Source of the DNA: a bacterium
GTDB lineage: Bacteria; Armatimonadota; Zipacnadia; Zipacnadales; Zipacnadaceae
Assembly (NCBI GenBank): GCA_030607655.1
Contig: JAUWJN010000161.1
Coordinates: forward strand, 1-6,447
Length of the DNA: 6,447 nt
Direction of reading: 5' to 3'
Position 1 is the first letter of the stretch. Each line of letters starts with the position of its first letter. Positions 1 to 6,048 of this stretch are shown one piece after another. The notes under the pieces are model-generated. The model did no database searches. It worked only from the letters and a program-made list of their open reading frames with translations, and was not told where the DNA came from. Both the position numbers and the translations under genes were made by a program.

Positions 1-66
1 ACTCAGCTTTCCCAGGGGATATTGCCCGAATACGTCTGCACACTTGGTTAGCCGCGCCAGACGCTA
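1..66 (-). other. In-frame continuation of the GH2 gene beyond an amber codon (probable pseudogene or base error)
   Basis: The codon at 66-64 reads TAG on the minus strand. Past it the same frame is open for 21 codons to the window edge and reads RLARLTKCADVFGQYPLGKL and on. This follows naturally from the preceding EPFPHNA, in the style of the GH2 barrel segment after the acid/base (Pro-His-Asn, Arg-Leu..Leu-Thr, then Asp-Val-Phe-Gly). A single base change from CAG (Gln) or GAG (Glu) would create the stop. What is seen is the stop and the open frame; that the gene was once longer is inferred from family length and the missing nucleophile. An open stretch of 21 codons alone would not be significant at this GC. 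Confidence 0.6.
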
Positions 67-1518
67 CGCGTTGTGGGGGAAAGGCTCCGGGGTCAATAAC
101 TCCGGGGGCATCTCGTCCTTACTCCAGACGTATTCCATGCCCCGCATTCCTTCTTGAGGCATAACCAGACCGCCCGGGTCAAGTTCTTTGGCCTCCGCGT
201 ATGCTTGTTCGCGAAAAGTAAGATTCTGTTCGTCCAAAAGCTGTTCATTGCCCAAGCAGTATATTACCACTGAGGGATGTATTCGCGACCACTGAATGAT
301 TTCGCGCCACAGCTCATGGCCCGGCCACTCCGGCGGGGGCGAGTTGTGTCCCAGATGGTGCCACTCCATCAATTCCACGTGCAGGAGCATTCCCAATTCG
401 TCGGCGGCCTGCATATACTCTTGCGATGGTACCCAAGTATGACAGCGGATGAAATTGTAACCCACCTGCTGTAGGCGGCGGATCATATCCCGATAATACT
501 CCACCGATAGCGGCGCAGTGGCGTGCTGCCCAAAGGAGTGGTGATCGCACACCCCGCGCAGCATAATCGGTCGGCCGTTGAGCCGCAGGCGTTTGCCATC
601 CCTCACTAGTGTCCGCAAACCAAAAGCTTGCTCCACCCGGTCCCAGACCGATGCTTCCTGGACCCACTCCACCTCGGCTATATAACGCTGCGGGTTCCAA
701 CAGCTCCACTCTTCCAGGCCTTCGGCGGGAACGTCCCACTCCCCCCGGTACCGCTCTCCGGCGTCCAATTGGCGTACGGGCACCTCGCCTTCCCGCAACA
801 CTTCGCCGTCAAGGCTGCGAATCCGCCAGCGCAGGGATGTCGGAGTAGGCGAACCCTGCGGGGCACTGAGGTCGGCCCACCACCGAACAGCGGAGCGATC
901 ATCTACCGGCCGCAAGAACAGGCTGCATATCCTGCCTGGACCTGACCCATGCAGGTTCACGCTGCGATAAATGCCGGCCGTGTAGCCCTGGTGACCATTC
1001 AAGGCGCAGCCACCAATCATACTGCGGTCGAGGTTAGACACGGCGATGACCAGTTCGTTAGCATGCCCGTAGTCCAGGTGATCGGTCAGGTCAATATTGA
1101 ACGGTGTGTTATGCCCCCGATGGTGGCGGATAAAGCTGCCATTGATGTAGACATAAGTAGCCATCACCGCCCCGCCGACTGTAAGCGTCGCCCGGCCCCC
1201 GGACCAATCGGCGGGGACATCCAGCACCCGACGATACCAGCCGACGCCGATGAGATAAGGAAGACTCATCTTCGGGCCCTGTTCGGGCAGCGGGAAATGT
1301 ACAGGACGATAGTCAGGGTTGAACTGGGCCTGCGACCACCAGGGCGCGCTCTTCATCCGGTCCACCTGGTCATCCCAATACCCAGGGACATTAATTGATG
1401 CCGCAAACGCGGACTCGTCCGGCATAACTGGCGGGTCTCCGCCGGCCTCAGGGCTGTAAACAAAATCCCAGTCCCCGTCAAGGGGCACGTCCAACGGATC
1501 AGGACTGGATGGCACCAT
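64..1518 (-). CDS. Glycoside hydrolase family 2 enzyme (beta-galactosidase/beta-glucuronidase-like), cut short by an in-frame TAG
   Basis: The protein hydrolyses, by family, a beta-linked sugar; the exact substrate cannot be read from sequence. Residues about 10-195 resemble the GH2 sugar-binding jelly roll (LDGDWDF near 13-19, GVGWYRR at 91-97, GIYRSVNL at 182-189). Residues about 196-300 fit the Ig-like domain, and the TIM barrel starts near 305 (LRLNGRPIMLRGVCDHH). HPSVVIYCLGNE at 414-425 carries the Asn-Glu pair, with Glu425 as the predicted acid/base. Only 59 residues follow it, whereas the GH2 nucleophile normally lies some 80-110 residues further on, so the 484-residue product lacks the nucleophile and the barrel end and should be inactive. 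The ATG is supported by GAGGAG 9 nt upstream. No signal peptide is visible, so it is probably cytoplasmic. It is divergent from murA. Family call is firm; intactness is doubtful. Confidence 0.85.
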   Translation of the reverse strand: MVPSSPDPLDVPLDGDWDFVYSPEAGGDPPVMPDESAFAASINVPGYWDDQVDRMKSAPWWSQAQFNPDYRPVHFPLPEQGPKMSLPYLIGVGWYRRVLDVPADWSGGRATLTVGGAVMATYVYINGSFIRHHRGHNTPFNIDLTDHLDYGHANELVIAVSNLDRSMIGGCALNGHQGYTAGIYRSVNLHGSGPGRICSLFLRPVDDRSAVRWWADLSAPQGSPTPTSLRWRIRSLDGEVLREGEVPVRQLDAGERYRGEWDVPAEGLEEWSCWNPQRYIAEVEWVQEASVWDRVEQAFGLRTLVRDGKRLRLNGRPIMLRGVCDHHSFGQHATAPLSVEYYRDMIRRLQQVGYNFIRCHTWVPSQEYMQAADELGMLLHVELMEWHHLGHNSPPPEWPGHELWREIIQWSRIHPSVVIYCLGNEQLLDEQNLTFREQAYAEAKELDPGGLVMPQEGMRGMEYVWSKDEMPPELLTPEPFPHNA

Positions 1519-1527
1519 TATTGCGAT

Positions 1528-1533
1528 CTCCTC
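1528..1533 (-). promoter_or_regulatory. Ribosome binding site of the GH2 gene
   Basis: The minus strand reads GAGGAG nine bases before the ATG at 1518-1516. It settles that ATG as the start. No comparably good site stands before a later ATG in this frame. Confidence 0.7.
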
Positions 1534-1705
1534 AATGTGGGTGATAATTCACTTATTACGGGTTTTCTCATCTGGGTACTTGCTTCGGGAAATCCAGAGT
1601 ATGTCAGCATTGATTCGCCACTTTGCCGGGCGTACCTTCATTTCTGAGATAGGTTATCAAACTCCTCCCGCCGGGGCCAGGGTACTACAGGGGTGACAGC
1701 GGCTC

Positions 1706-1734
1706 TTGCAAAGTTGTTGGTAATAAGTTATACT
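1706..1734 (+). promoter_or_regulatory. Predicted sigma70-type promoter of the murA-mreB-aminotransferase operon
   Basis: The -35 box is TTGCAA at 1706-1711 (4 of 6 matches to TTGACA) and the -10 box is TATACT at 1729-1734 (5 of 6 matches to TATAAT), separated by exactly 17 bases. Transcription would start near 1741, giving a leader of about 100 nt before the murA GTG. The first repeat-like 9-mer GTAATAAGT occupies the end of the spacer, directly against the -10 box, a position where a bound protein would block RNA polymerase. Such a site is inferred, not shown. Confidence 0.7.
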
Positions 1735-1759
1735 AAAACAGAACGTGCAGGAGGGGGCA

Positions 1760-1837
1760 TTGTCGCTCATCTCGCAATCTTCAATCGGAGGTTTGCCACA
1801 CCCTACATTGCAGCATAGCCTGAGCACTCAGAGGTGA
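1760..1837 (+). CDS. Possible 25-residue leader peptide upstream of murA
   Basis: A purine-rich site (GGAGGGGG, 1750-1757) precedes a TTG at 1760-1762 that opens a frame of 25 codons, ending in TGA at 1835-1837. The peptide would begin MSLISQSSIGGLPHP and contains no run of one amino acid that would suggest classical attenuation. Its stop overlaps the murA Shine-Dalgarno (GAGGTG, 1831-1836) and lies 7 nt before the murA GTG, an arrangement suited to translational coupling. The purine block is stronger than the murA site itself. Against it: the start is TTG, the frame is short, and such a frame can arise by chance. Confidence is low. Confidence 0.27.
   Translation: MSLISQSSIGGLPHPTLQHSLSTQR
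1831..1836 (+). promoter_or_regulatory. Ribosome binding site fixing the GTG start of murA
   Basis: GAGGTG ends eight bases before the GTG at 1845. The murA frame has a TGA at 1821-1823 and no other start codon between it and 1845, so GTG is the only start that gives the full N-terminal MurA motif. A small stem (CTGA 1820-1823 with TCAG 1828-1831) reaches the first base of the site. Confidence 0.7.
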
Positions 1838-1844
1838 GTATTCC

Positions 1845-3137
1845 GTGGAACTACTAACCATATCTGGGGGCAATCCCCTAGAGGGCAGCCTACAGATAAG
1901 CGGTTCGAAGAATGGTACCTTGCCATTGCTGGCCGCAGCAATGCTAGTGGACGGCGAGAGTATCATAGAGAATGTGCCGGACATTTACGATGTCGGCACG
2001 ATGATTCAGATGTTGCGGGCCTTAGGGGTAAAATGCACCTTTATTGCTCCGGGCACTCTCAAGGTAGAGGCCAGCGATATACAAACAACACAGGCCCCGT
2101 ACGATCTGGTCCGCCAGATGCGGGGCTCATTTTATGTGGCCGGTGCCCTGCTAGGCCGATTGGGAGAAGCTCAGGTGCCTTTGCCCGGAGGTTGCGTTAT
2201 CGGCTCACGGCCGGTGAACTTTCACATAAAGGGTTTTGAGGTCCTGGGTGCGAGAGTAGAGGATAGGTATGGAGTTATGTGGGCCCAGGCCTCCCAGTTG
2301 CGAGGAGCGCGAATATATATGGACCCGCGCGTCCGCAGCGTGGGAGCAACCATAAATATTATGCTTGCCGCTACTCTCGCCGAAGGTACTACCATAATCG
2401 AGAATGCCTCCCGCGAGCCCGAGGTGATAGCCTGCGAGCAGTTCTTACAGGGGTGCGGAGCTAATATCAAAAACGGCAGCGGCGCCCGGTTAATCATCGA
2501 GGGCGTCAAAGAATTACATGGTTGCCGATTCAAGTCTATCCCCGACCGGATGGAAGCGGGCACCTTCCTATATGCGACAGCCGTAGCCGGTGGCGACGTT
2601 ACCGTTGAGGGGGTGCAGGCCCAATGTATGGATATGGTTGTCGCGAAGCTGCGCCGCGCCGGCATGGAAGTTGCGACAACGCCAGAAAGTGTAAGGATAG
2701 TGGCGCAGAGGCGGCCGGAGCCAGTAGATGTGATTACCGCCCCGTATCCAGGCTTCCCCACCGATCTTCAGCCGACCCACGGCGTACTGGCTTCCCTGGC
2801 CAGTGGTACTAGTATCATTGAGGAGACCATCTTCGACGCGCGCTTCAACTATATTGACGAGATAGCCCGCATGGGGGCTGATGTCAGAGTTGTGGGCCAG
2901 GTGGCCATCATTAAGGGTGTGCCGAAACTTACCGGGGCGCCGGTAGAGGCCAGCGACATCCGCGCCGCGGCGGCGCTGGTGCTGGCGGGGTTAGCCGCTG
3001 AGGGCGACACGGAGATAGATGGCGTCCACTTCTTAGACCGCGGCTACCAGGATTTCGCGGCTAAGTTGCAATCGCTGGGCGCACAAGTCATTCGCCGGGG
3101 CGACACCGTGGGCAAGGAGACGCTATGCTTGGCCTAG
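1845..3137 (+). CDS. murA: UDP-N-acetylglucosamine 1-carboxyvinyltransferase (MurA)
   Basis: Cytoplasmic enzyme that moves the enolpyruvyl group of phosphoenolpyruvate onto UDP-GlcNAc, the first committed step of peptidoglycan synthesis. At 430 residues it is close to the family's usual 417-435. Key residues by comparison with E. coli MurA are all present: Lys22-Asn23 in SGSKNGTLPLL, Arg90/Arg93 in VRQMRGS, Cys117 in the loop PGGCVIG, Arg122, Asp307 in PGFPTDLQ, Arg333, Arg373 in DIRAAAALVLAG and Arg399 in LDRGYQDF. Cys117 is the fosfomycin target, so a drug-sensitive type is predicted. The two inside-out alpha/beta barrel halves meet near residues 20-22 and 230. The start is GTG with its own ribosome binding site. 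It is the first gene of the operon and its last 13 nt overlap mreB. The MRGSFYVAGALLGR segment is nearer Gram-positive MurA than the enterobacterial form. Confidence 0.96.
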   Translation: MELLTISGGNPLEGSLQISGSKNGTLPLLAAAMLVDGESIIENVPDIYDVGTMIQMLRALGVKCTFIAPGTLKVEASDIQTTQAPYDLVRQMRGSFYVAGALLGRLGEAQVPLPGGCVIGSRPVNFHIKGFEVLGARVEDRYGVMWAQASQLRGARIYMDPRVRSVGATINIMLAATLAEGTTIIENASREPEVIACEQFLQGCGANIKNGSGARLIIEGVKELHGCRFKSIPDRMEAGTFLYATAVAGGDVTVEGVQAQCMDMVVAKLRRAGMEVATTPESVRIVAQRRPEPVDVITAPYPGFPTDLQPTHGVLASLASGTSIIEETIFDARFNYIDEIARMGADVRVVGQVAIIKGVPKLTGAPVEASDIRAAAALVLAGLAAEGDTEIDGVHFLDRGYQDFAAKLQSLGAQVIRRGDTVGKETLCLA

Positions 3138-4150
3138 GGGACCGTTTGGGCATTGACCTGGGCACCTCCAATATCGTCGTCTACGCCCGAGGCCGCGGCA
3201 TCATATTACGAGAGCCCTGCGTAGTAGCCATTGAGCGTCGCACCCGCAAGGTCTTAGCCGTAGGCCAGGAAGCTCAGGGAATGTTGGGGCGTACCCCTGG
3301 CAATATTATCGCCCTGCGCCCGTTGCGTGACGGGGTCATCGCCGACTATTCTATCACCCGCGAGATGCTTGCCCACCTTATCAGCAGGGCCTGTGGGCTA
3401 ACCGGCCGTTTCTTCCGACCCCTGGTCGTAATATGTATCCCCTCGGGAGCTACTGGTGTAGAACGCCGTGCGGCCTTGGACGCGGCCCGCGCGGGCGGCG
3501 CCCGGGATGCCGTCCCCATTGAGGAGCCTATGGCGGCGGCTATCGGCGCCGGGCTGCCCATTGCTATGCCCGGGGGTAATATGGTGGTAGACATTGGCGG
3601 CGGCACCACTGACGTGGCGGTAATATCCCTGGGCGGCATTGTGGTGAGCGATTCGGTTCGCATTGGCGGCAACCATCTGGATGAGGCCATAACCCGCCAT
3701 GTGAAGCGCGTGTACAACCTGGACATCGGGGAGCGCACCGCGGAACTGGTGAAGATTCAACTCGGCTCAGCGATTGATACTGGTGGCGATGAGCAGATGG
3801 AGGTCCGGGGGCGGGATATAGTTTCGGGTCTGCCCAAAATGGTGCGCATCAACTCGGCGGAGATTCGGGAGGCGATGGCCGAGGATATTATGCAAATTAT
3901 TGAGCGTGTGAAGACTATCCTGGAGCGTACTCCCCCCGAGTTAGCCGCGGACATTATCGAAAGAGGCATTACCCTTACCGGCGGCGTGGCCCTCCTTGGC
4001 GGCATGGATCGCCTCCTGGAATTGGAGACGGGTATCCCGGTGACCGTGGCCGATGACCCCATCTCCTCGGTAGCCGTTGGTACGGGGCGAGTACTGGAAG
4101 AGATTGACATTCTGCGCCAACTTTCGCCGGAACCAATCCGGCGCTACTAA
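3125..4150 (+). CDS. mreB: Rod shape-determining protein MreB/Mbl (bacterial actin)
   Basis: Actin-like ATPase that polymerises on the inner face of the membrane and guides the cell-wall elongation machinery. At 341 residues it has the usual MreB length. The actin-fold signatures are in order: phosphate-1 GIDLGTSNIVVY at 9-20, connect-1 region VVICIPSGATGVERRA at 101-116, EEPMAAAIGAGLP at 133-145, phosphate-2 VVDIGGGTTDVAVISLGG at 154-171, ERTAELVKIQLGSA at 203-216, and the adenosine motif LTGGVALLGGMDRLL at 284-298. The ATG follows AAGGAG (3114-3119) by 5 nt; both lie inside the end of murA, so the two genes are probably translationally coupled. No mreC or mreD follows, which is more like the stand-alone mbl or mreB copies near murA in some Gram-positive genomes. 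Sequence alone does not separate MreB from Mbl. Confidence 0.94.
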   Translation: MLGLGDRLGIDLGTSNIVVYARGRGIILREPCVVAIERRTRKVLAVGQEAQGMLGRTPGNIIALRPLRDGVIADYSITREMLAHLISRACGLTGRFFRPLVVICIPSGATGVERRAALDAARAGGARDAVPIEEPMAAAIGAGLPIAMPGGNMVVDIGGGTTDVAVISLGGIVVSDSVRIGGNHLDEAITRHVKRVYNLDIGERTAELVKIQLGSAIDTGGDEQMEVRGRDIVSGLPKMVRINSAEIREAMAEDIMQIIERVKTILERTPPELAADIIERGITLTGGVALLGGMDRLLELETGIPVTVADDPISSVAVGTGRVLEEIDILRQLSPEPIRRY

Positions 4151-4176
4151 ACCCAACTTGAACGAGGTGAAACTAC

Positions 4177-5337
4177 ATGCAACTTGCTGACCGTATGAGC
4201 CGACTGGGCACCGAAACTGCTTTTGAGGTCCTGGCCCGTGCCAAGCAACTGGAGGCCGAAGGCCGCCACATCATCCATCTGGAAATCGGTGAGCCGGACT
4301 TTGATACTCCCCAGCACATTATTGATGCCGCCTGCGAGGCGCTCAACAGTGGCTGGACCCATTACGGGCCCAGTGCCGGTGATCCCGAGCTGCGGCAGGT
4401 CGCTGCCGCGCACATAAGCAAGTCCCGGGGAATGCCCTGTGAGGCCGACGAGGTCGTCATCGTGCCCGGGGCCAAGCCTATCATCTACTGGGGTATTACC
4501 GCGGTGGTCAACGCCGGCGACGAGGTAATCTATCCTAATCCGGGATTCCCCATCTTTGAGTCAATGATTAACTTCGTCGGGGCTAAGCCGGTGCCCATAC
4601 CGTTGCGGGAAGAAAATGAGTTTCGTCTGGACGTTGAGGAATTAGCCTCGCTGGTCACCGACAAAACGAGTATGATCATCATCAATTCCCCCCAGAACCC
4701 CACCGGCGGTGTGTTGACCAAGGAGGACCTCGCAGCCAGCGCCGAGGTGGCGCTGGCGAACGACCTGATGGTGATGTCGGATGAGCCTTACGAGCAGGTT
4801 CTCTACGAGGGCACTCATCACAGCATCGCCGCCCTGGACGGGATGAAGGAACGCACGATCCTCCTTGACTGCCTTTCCAAAACCTTTGCTATGACCGGCT
4901 GGCGGCTGGGCTATGGGGTAATGAACAAGGAGCTAGCCGCGCAAATTGCCAAGCTGCAGACCAACTGTACCTCCTGCGTTACCTCGTTTGTTCAGCGGGC
5001 GGGCATCGCCGCCCTGACCGGTCCGATGGGGCCCAGCGAGGCGATGGTGGCCGAGTTCAAGCGCCGCCGCGATGTGATTGTGGACGGACTGAACGAGATC
5101 CCCGGGATTAGCTGCCTGCGACCGCACGGGGCTTTCTACGTCTTCCCCAACATCACCGGCACGGGTATAGACAGCCGCACTCTGGAAGGCAAGTGCCTGG
5201 AGGAGGCTGACGTGGCGGTACTGTCCGGCACTGCCTTCGGCGAGTATGGTGAGGGCTACCTGCGGATGTGTTACGCCAACTCCGTAGAGAACATCCAAAT
5301 AGCCCTGCAAAGACTCGGCGGCCTGCTAGGCGGATAG
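4177..5337 (+). CDS. PLP-dependent class I/II aminotransferase (aspartate aminotransferase Ibeta-like)
   Basis: Fold-type I pyridoxal-phosphate enzyme that moves an amino group between an amino acid and a 2-oxo acid in the cytoplasm. At 386 residues it is full length. Visible sites are GEPDFDTP (38-45), YGPSAGDPELR (63-73), the PLP-phosphate loop near PGAK (97-100), NSPQNPTGG with Asn174, SDEPYE with Asp202 and Tyr205 that contact the cofactor, the Schiff-base Lys235 in SKTFAMTGWRLGY with Arg243, and Arg363 in YLRMCYANS that binds the substrate carboxylate. SKxFxMTGWRxGY favours the Ibeta aspartate aminotransferase group, which also includes prephenate and other aminotransferases, so substrate is left open. 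The ATG follows GAGGTGA by about 6 nt. It starts 26 nt after mreB and is the last gene of the operon. A link to wall precursors (glutamate, aspartate or diaminopimelate supply) is possible from context only. Confidence 0.92.
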   Translation: MQLADRMSRLGTETAFEVLARAKQLEAEGRHIIHLEIGEPDFDTPQHIIDAACEALNSGWTHYGPSAGDPELRQVAAAHISKSRGMPCEADEVVIVPGAKPIIYWGITAVVNAGDEVIYPNPGFPIFESMINFVGAKPVPIPLREENEFRLDVEELASLVTDKTSMIIINSPQNPTGGVLTKEDLAASAEVALANDLMVMSDEPYEQVLYEGTHHSIAALDGMKERTILLDCLSKTFAMTGWRLGYGVMNKELAAQIAKLQTNCTSCVTSFVQRAGIAALTGPMGPSEAMVAEFKRRRDVIVDGLNEIPGISCLRPHGAFYVFPNITGTGIDSRTLEGKCLEEADVAVLSGTAFGEYGEGYLRMCYANSVENIQIALQRLGGLLGG

Positions 5338-5377
5338 CTGGCCGCCGGGACGTGCTATCAAAACTCACACTTGAATT

Positions 5378-5420
5378 GACAGCCACCCATTCGGCGAGCT
5401 CAGGGTGGCTGTCGTGTTTA
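5378..5420 (+). terminator. Strong hairpin at the end of the operon, probable transcription terminator
   Basis: GACAGCCACCC (5378-5388) pairs perfectly with GGGTGGCTGTC (5403-5413), giving an 11-bp stem with seven G-C pairs and a 14-base loop. It starts 41 bases after the aminotransferase stop. The bases after it (GTGTTTAGC) give only a weak U-tract, so it is not a textbook intrinsic terminator. Because the neighbours converge, it may stop transcripts from both sides; on the minus strand the following bases hold TTTT only about 13 bases on. Confidence 0.62.
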
Positions 5421-5490
5421 GCTACAAACTTTCGCCAGCCCTTTTGTGGACTGGCTGATGGGGATTGATAGGGATGTCAGAAACCGGACA

Positions 5491-6024
5491 TTAGCCGACA
5501 TATCCTTCCCTCTTCACCATTTCCAGCCACGGAATGCAGGCAAGCTCATAGAAATCACACACGTTCGGAATCTTAACGTACTTGGCGCCTCTGCCCTTCC
5601 GTCCCTCTTGGGTGACAACCACGCATTCTGCATCCGGGTCGGTTCGGCGTCGAAGGTCGTGCAGGTCCCGCCTCTCGAGCATCAAGGCCAATGCAACTAC
5701 GTACGGATCAGCCATGTCGGTTTTAGAGCTGGGATCAACTAATTGCATGTCGTGATTGCAGGCTTCGACTTGGAACCTGCTGAAGTGATCCTGCATCTCT
5801 CCGAAGCCAACGACCATTTGTGGGTGAGCCTCGATCAACTTCCTGAGTTCGGGATCGTCGCACTCCGTATCAACTTCTTCGCAGATCAGTAATCGGTATT
5901 GATTAGCAAGATTCCTTGCCAAATCCCACATGCGAGGGAAGTACTTCTCCTGATAGTAGTCTTTGAAATCAATAAGTGCGCAAGCATCCACGCTATATAT
6001 GGGATGGGCACCGAACTGCAGCAT
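5491..6024 (-). CDS. DUF4411-type PIN-like protein, predicted toxin nuclease of a two-gene module
   Basis: The 177-residue protein matches the DUF4411 pattern as I know it: YSVDACALIDFKDYY (10-24) followed by YFPRMWDLA (28-36), an acidic central helix (ICEEVDTE, 47-54), DMADPYVVALAL (103-114), VVVTQE (135-140) and the end block KIPNVCDFYEL..IPWLEM (151-169). DUF4411 proteins are PIN-like; PIN nucleases bind metal through clustered acidic residues, and Asp13, Glu50 or Glu54, Asp103/Asp106, Glu140 and perhaps Asp157 are candidates here. RNA cleavage is inferred from the fold. The ATG follows AGGAG by 7 nt. It lies 24 nt downstream of the ImmA/IrrE-type gene and is very likely co-transcribed with it. 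Two hand-counted lines in this gene have 38-47% GC against about 57% in the aminotransferase, which hints at acquisition by transfer. No signal peptide or membrane segment is seen. Confidence 0.8.
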   Translation of the reverse strand: MLQFGAHPIYSVDACALIDFKDYYQEKYFPRMWDLARNLANQYRLLICEEVDTECDDPELRKLIEAHPQMVVGFGEMQDHFSRFQVEACNHDMQLVDPSSKTDMADPYVVALALMLERRDLHDLRRRTDPDAECVVVTQEGRKGRGAKYVKIPNVCDFYELACIPWLEMVKREGYVG

Positions 6025-6048
6025 AGCAGCTCTCCTAAGCTGTCATCC

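Larger units (their letters stand above)
1519..1844. other. Divergent intergenic region between the GH2 gene and murA
   Basis: This 326-base stretch separates two divergent genes, so it must hold both promoters. The rightward one is clear (1706-1734). No convincing -35/-10 pair was found for the leftward GH2 gene; the minus strand has only AT-rich sequence (CGTAATAAGTGAATTATC) just before the ribosome binding site. The 9-mer GTAATAAGT occurs on the minus strand at 1559-1551 and on the plus strand at 1720-1728, so each copy lies in the same orientation relative to its own gene. A short dyad GATAGGTTATC lies at 1648-1658. The part from about 1741 to 1844 is the predicted murA leader. Nothing resembling a tRNA or a known riboswitch was recognised. 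Confidence 0.6.

Noticed and set aside
64..66. TAG as a pyrrolysine codon or a reassigned stop
   Set aside because: Other genes here (murA, aminotransferase) end with TAG, GH2 enzymes are not known to me to use pyrrolysine, and no supporting structure can be seen in the short downstream part.
949..1398. 149-codon plus-strand open frame
   Set aside because: It lies wholly opposite the GH2 gene, has no recognisable motif, and the GH2 frame explains the coding signal.
1571..1598. TCTGG/CCAGA inverted repeat in the divergent intergenic region
   Set aside because: A 5-bp stem with an 18-base loop is expected by chance.
2222..2761. 179-codon minus-strand open frame
   Set aside because: It is antisense to murA, whose catalytic residues are all intact; the composition is serine/arginine/proline-rich as expected of a shadow frame.
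3346..3738. 130-codon minus-strand open frame, with another at 3757-4110
   Set aside because: Both are antisense to mreB, low in complexity and without family features.
5434..5457. Second small hairpin (GCCAG with CTGGC) as terminator of the DUF4411 gene
   Set aside because: The stem is only 5 bp with a 12-base loop, and no T-run follows on the minus strand.
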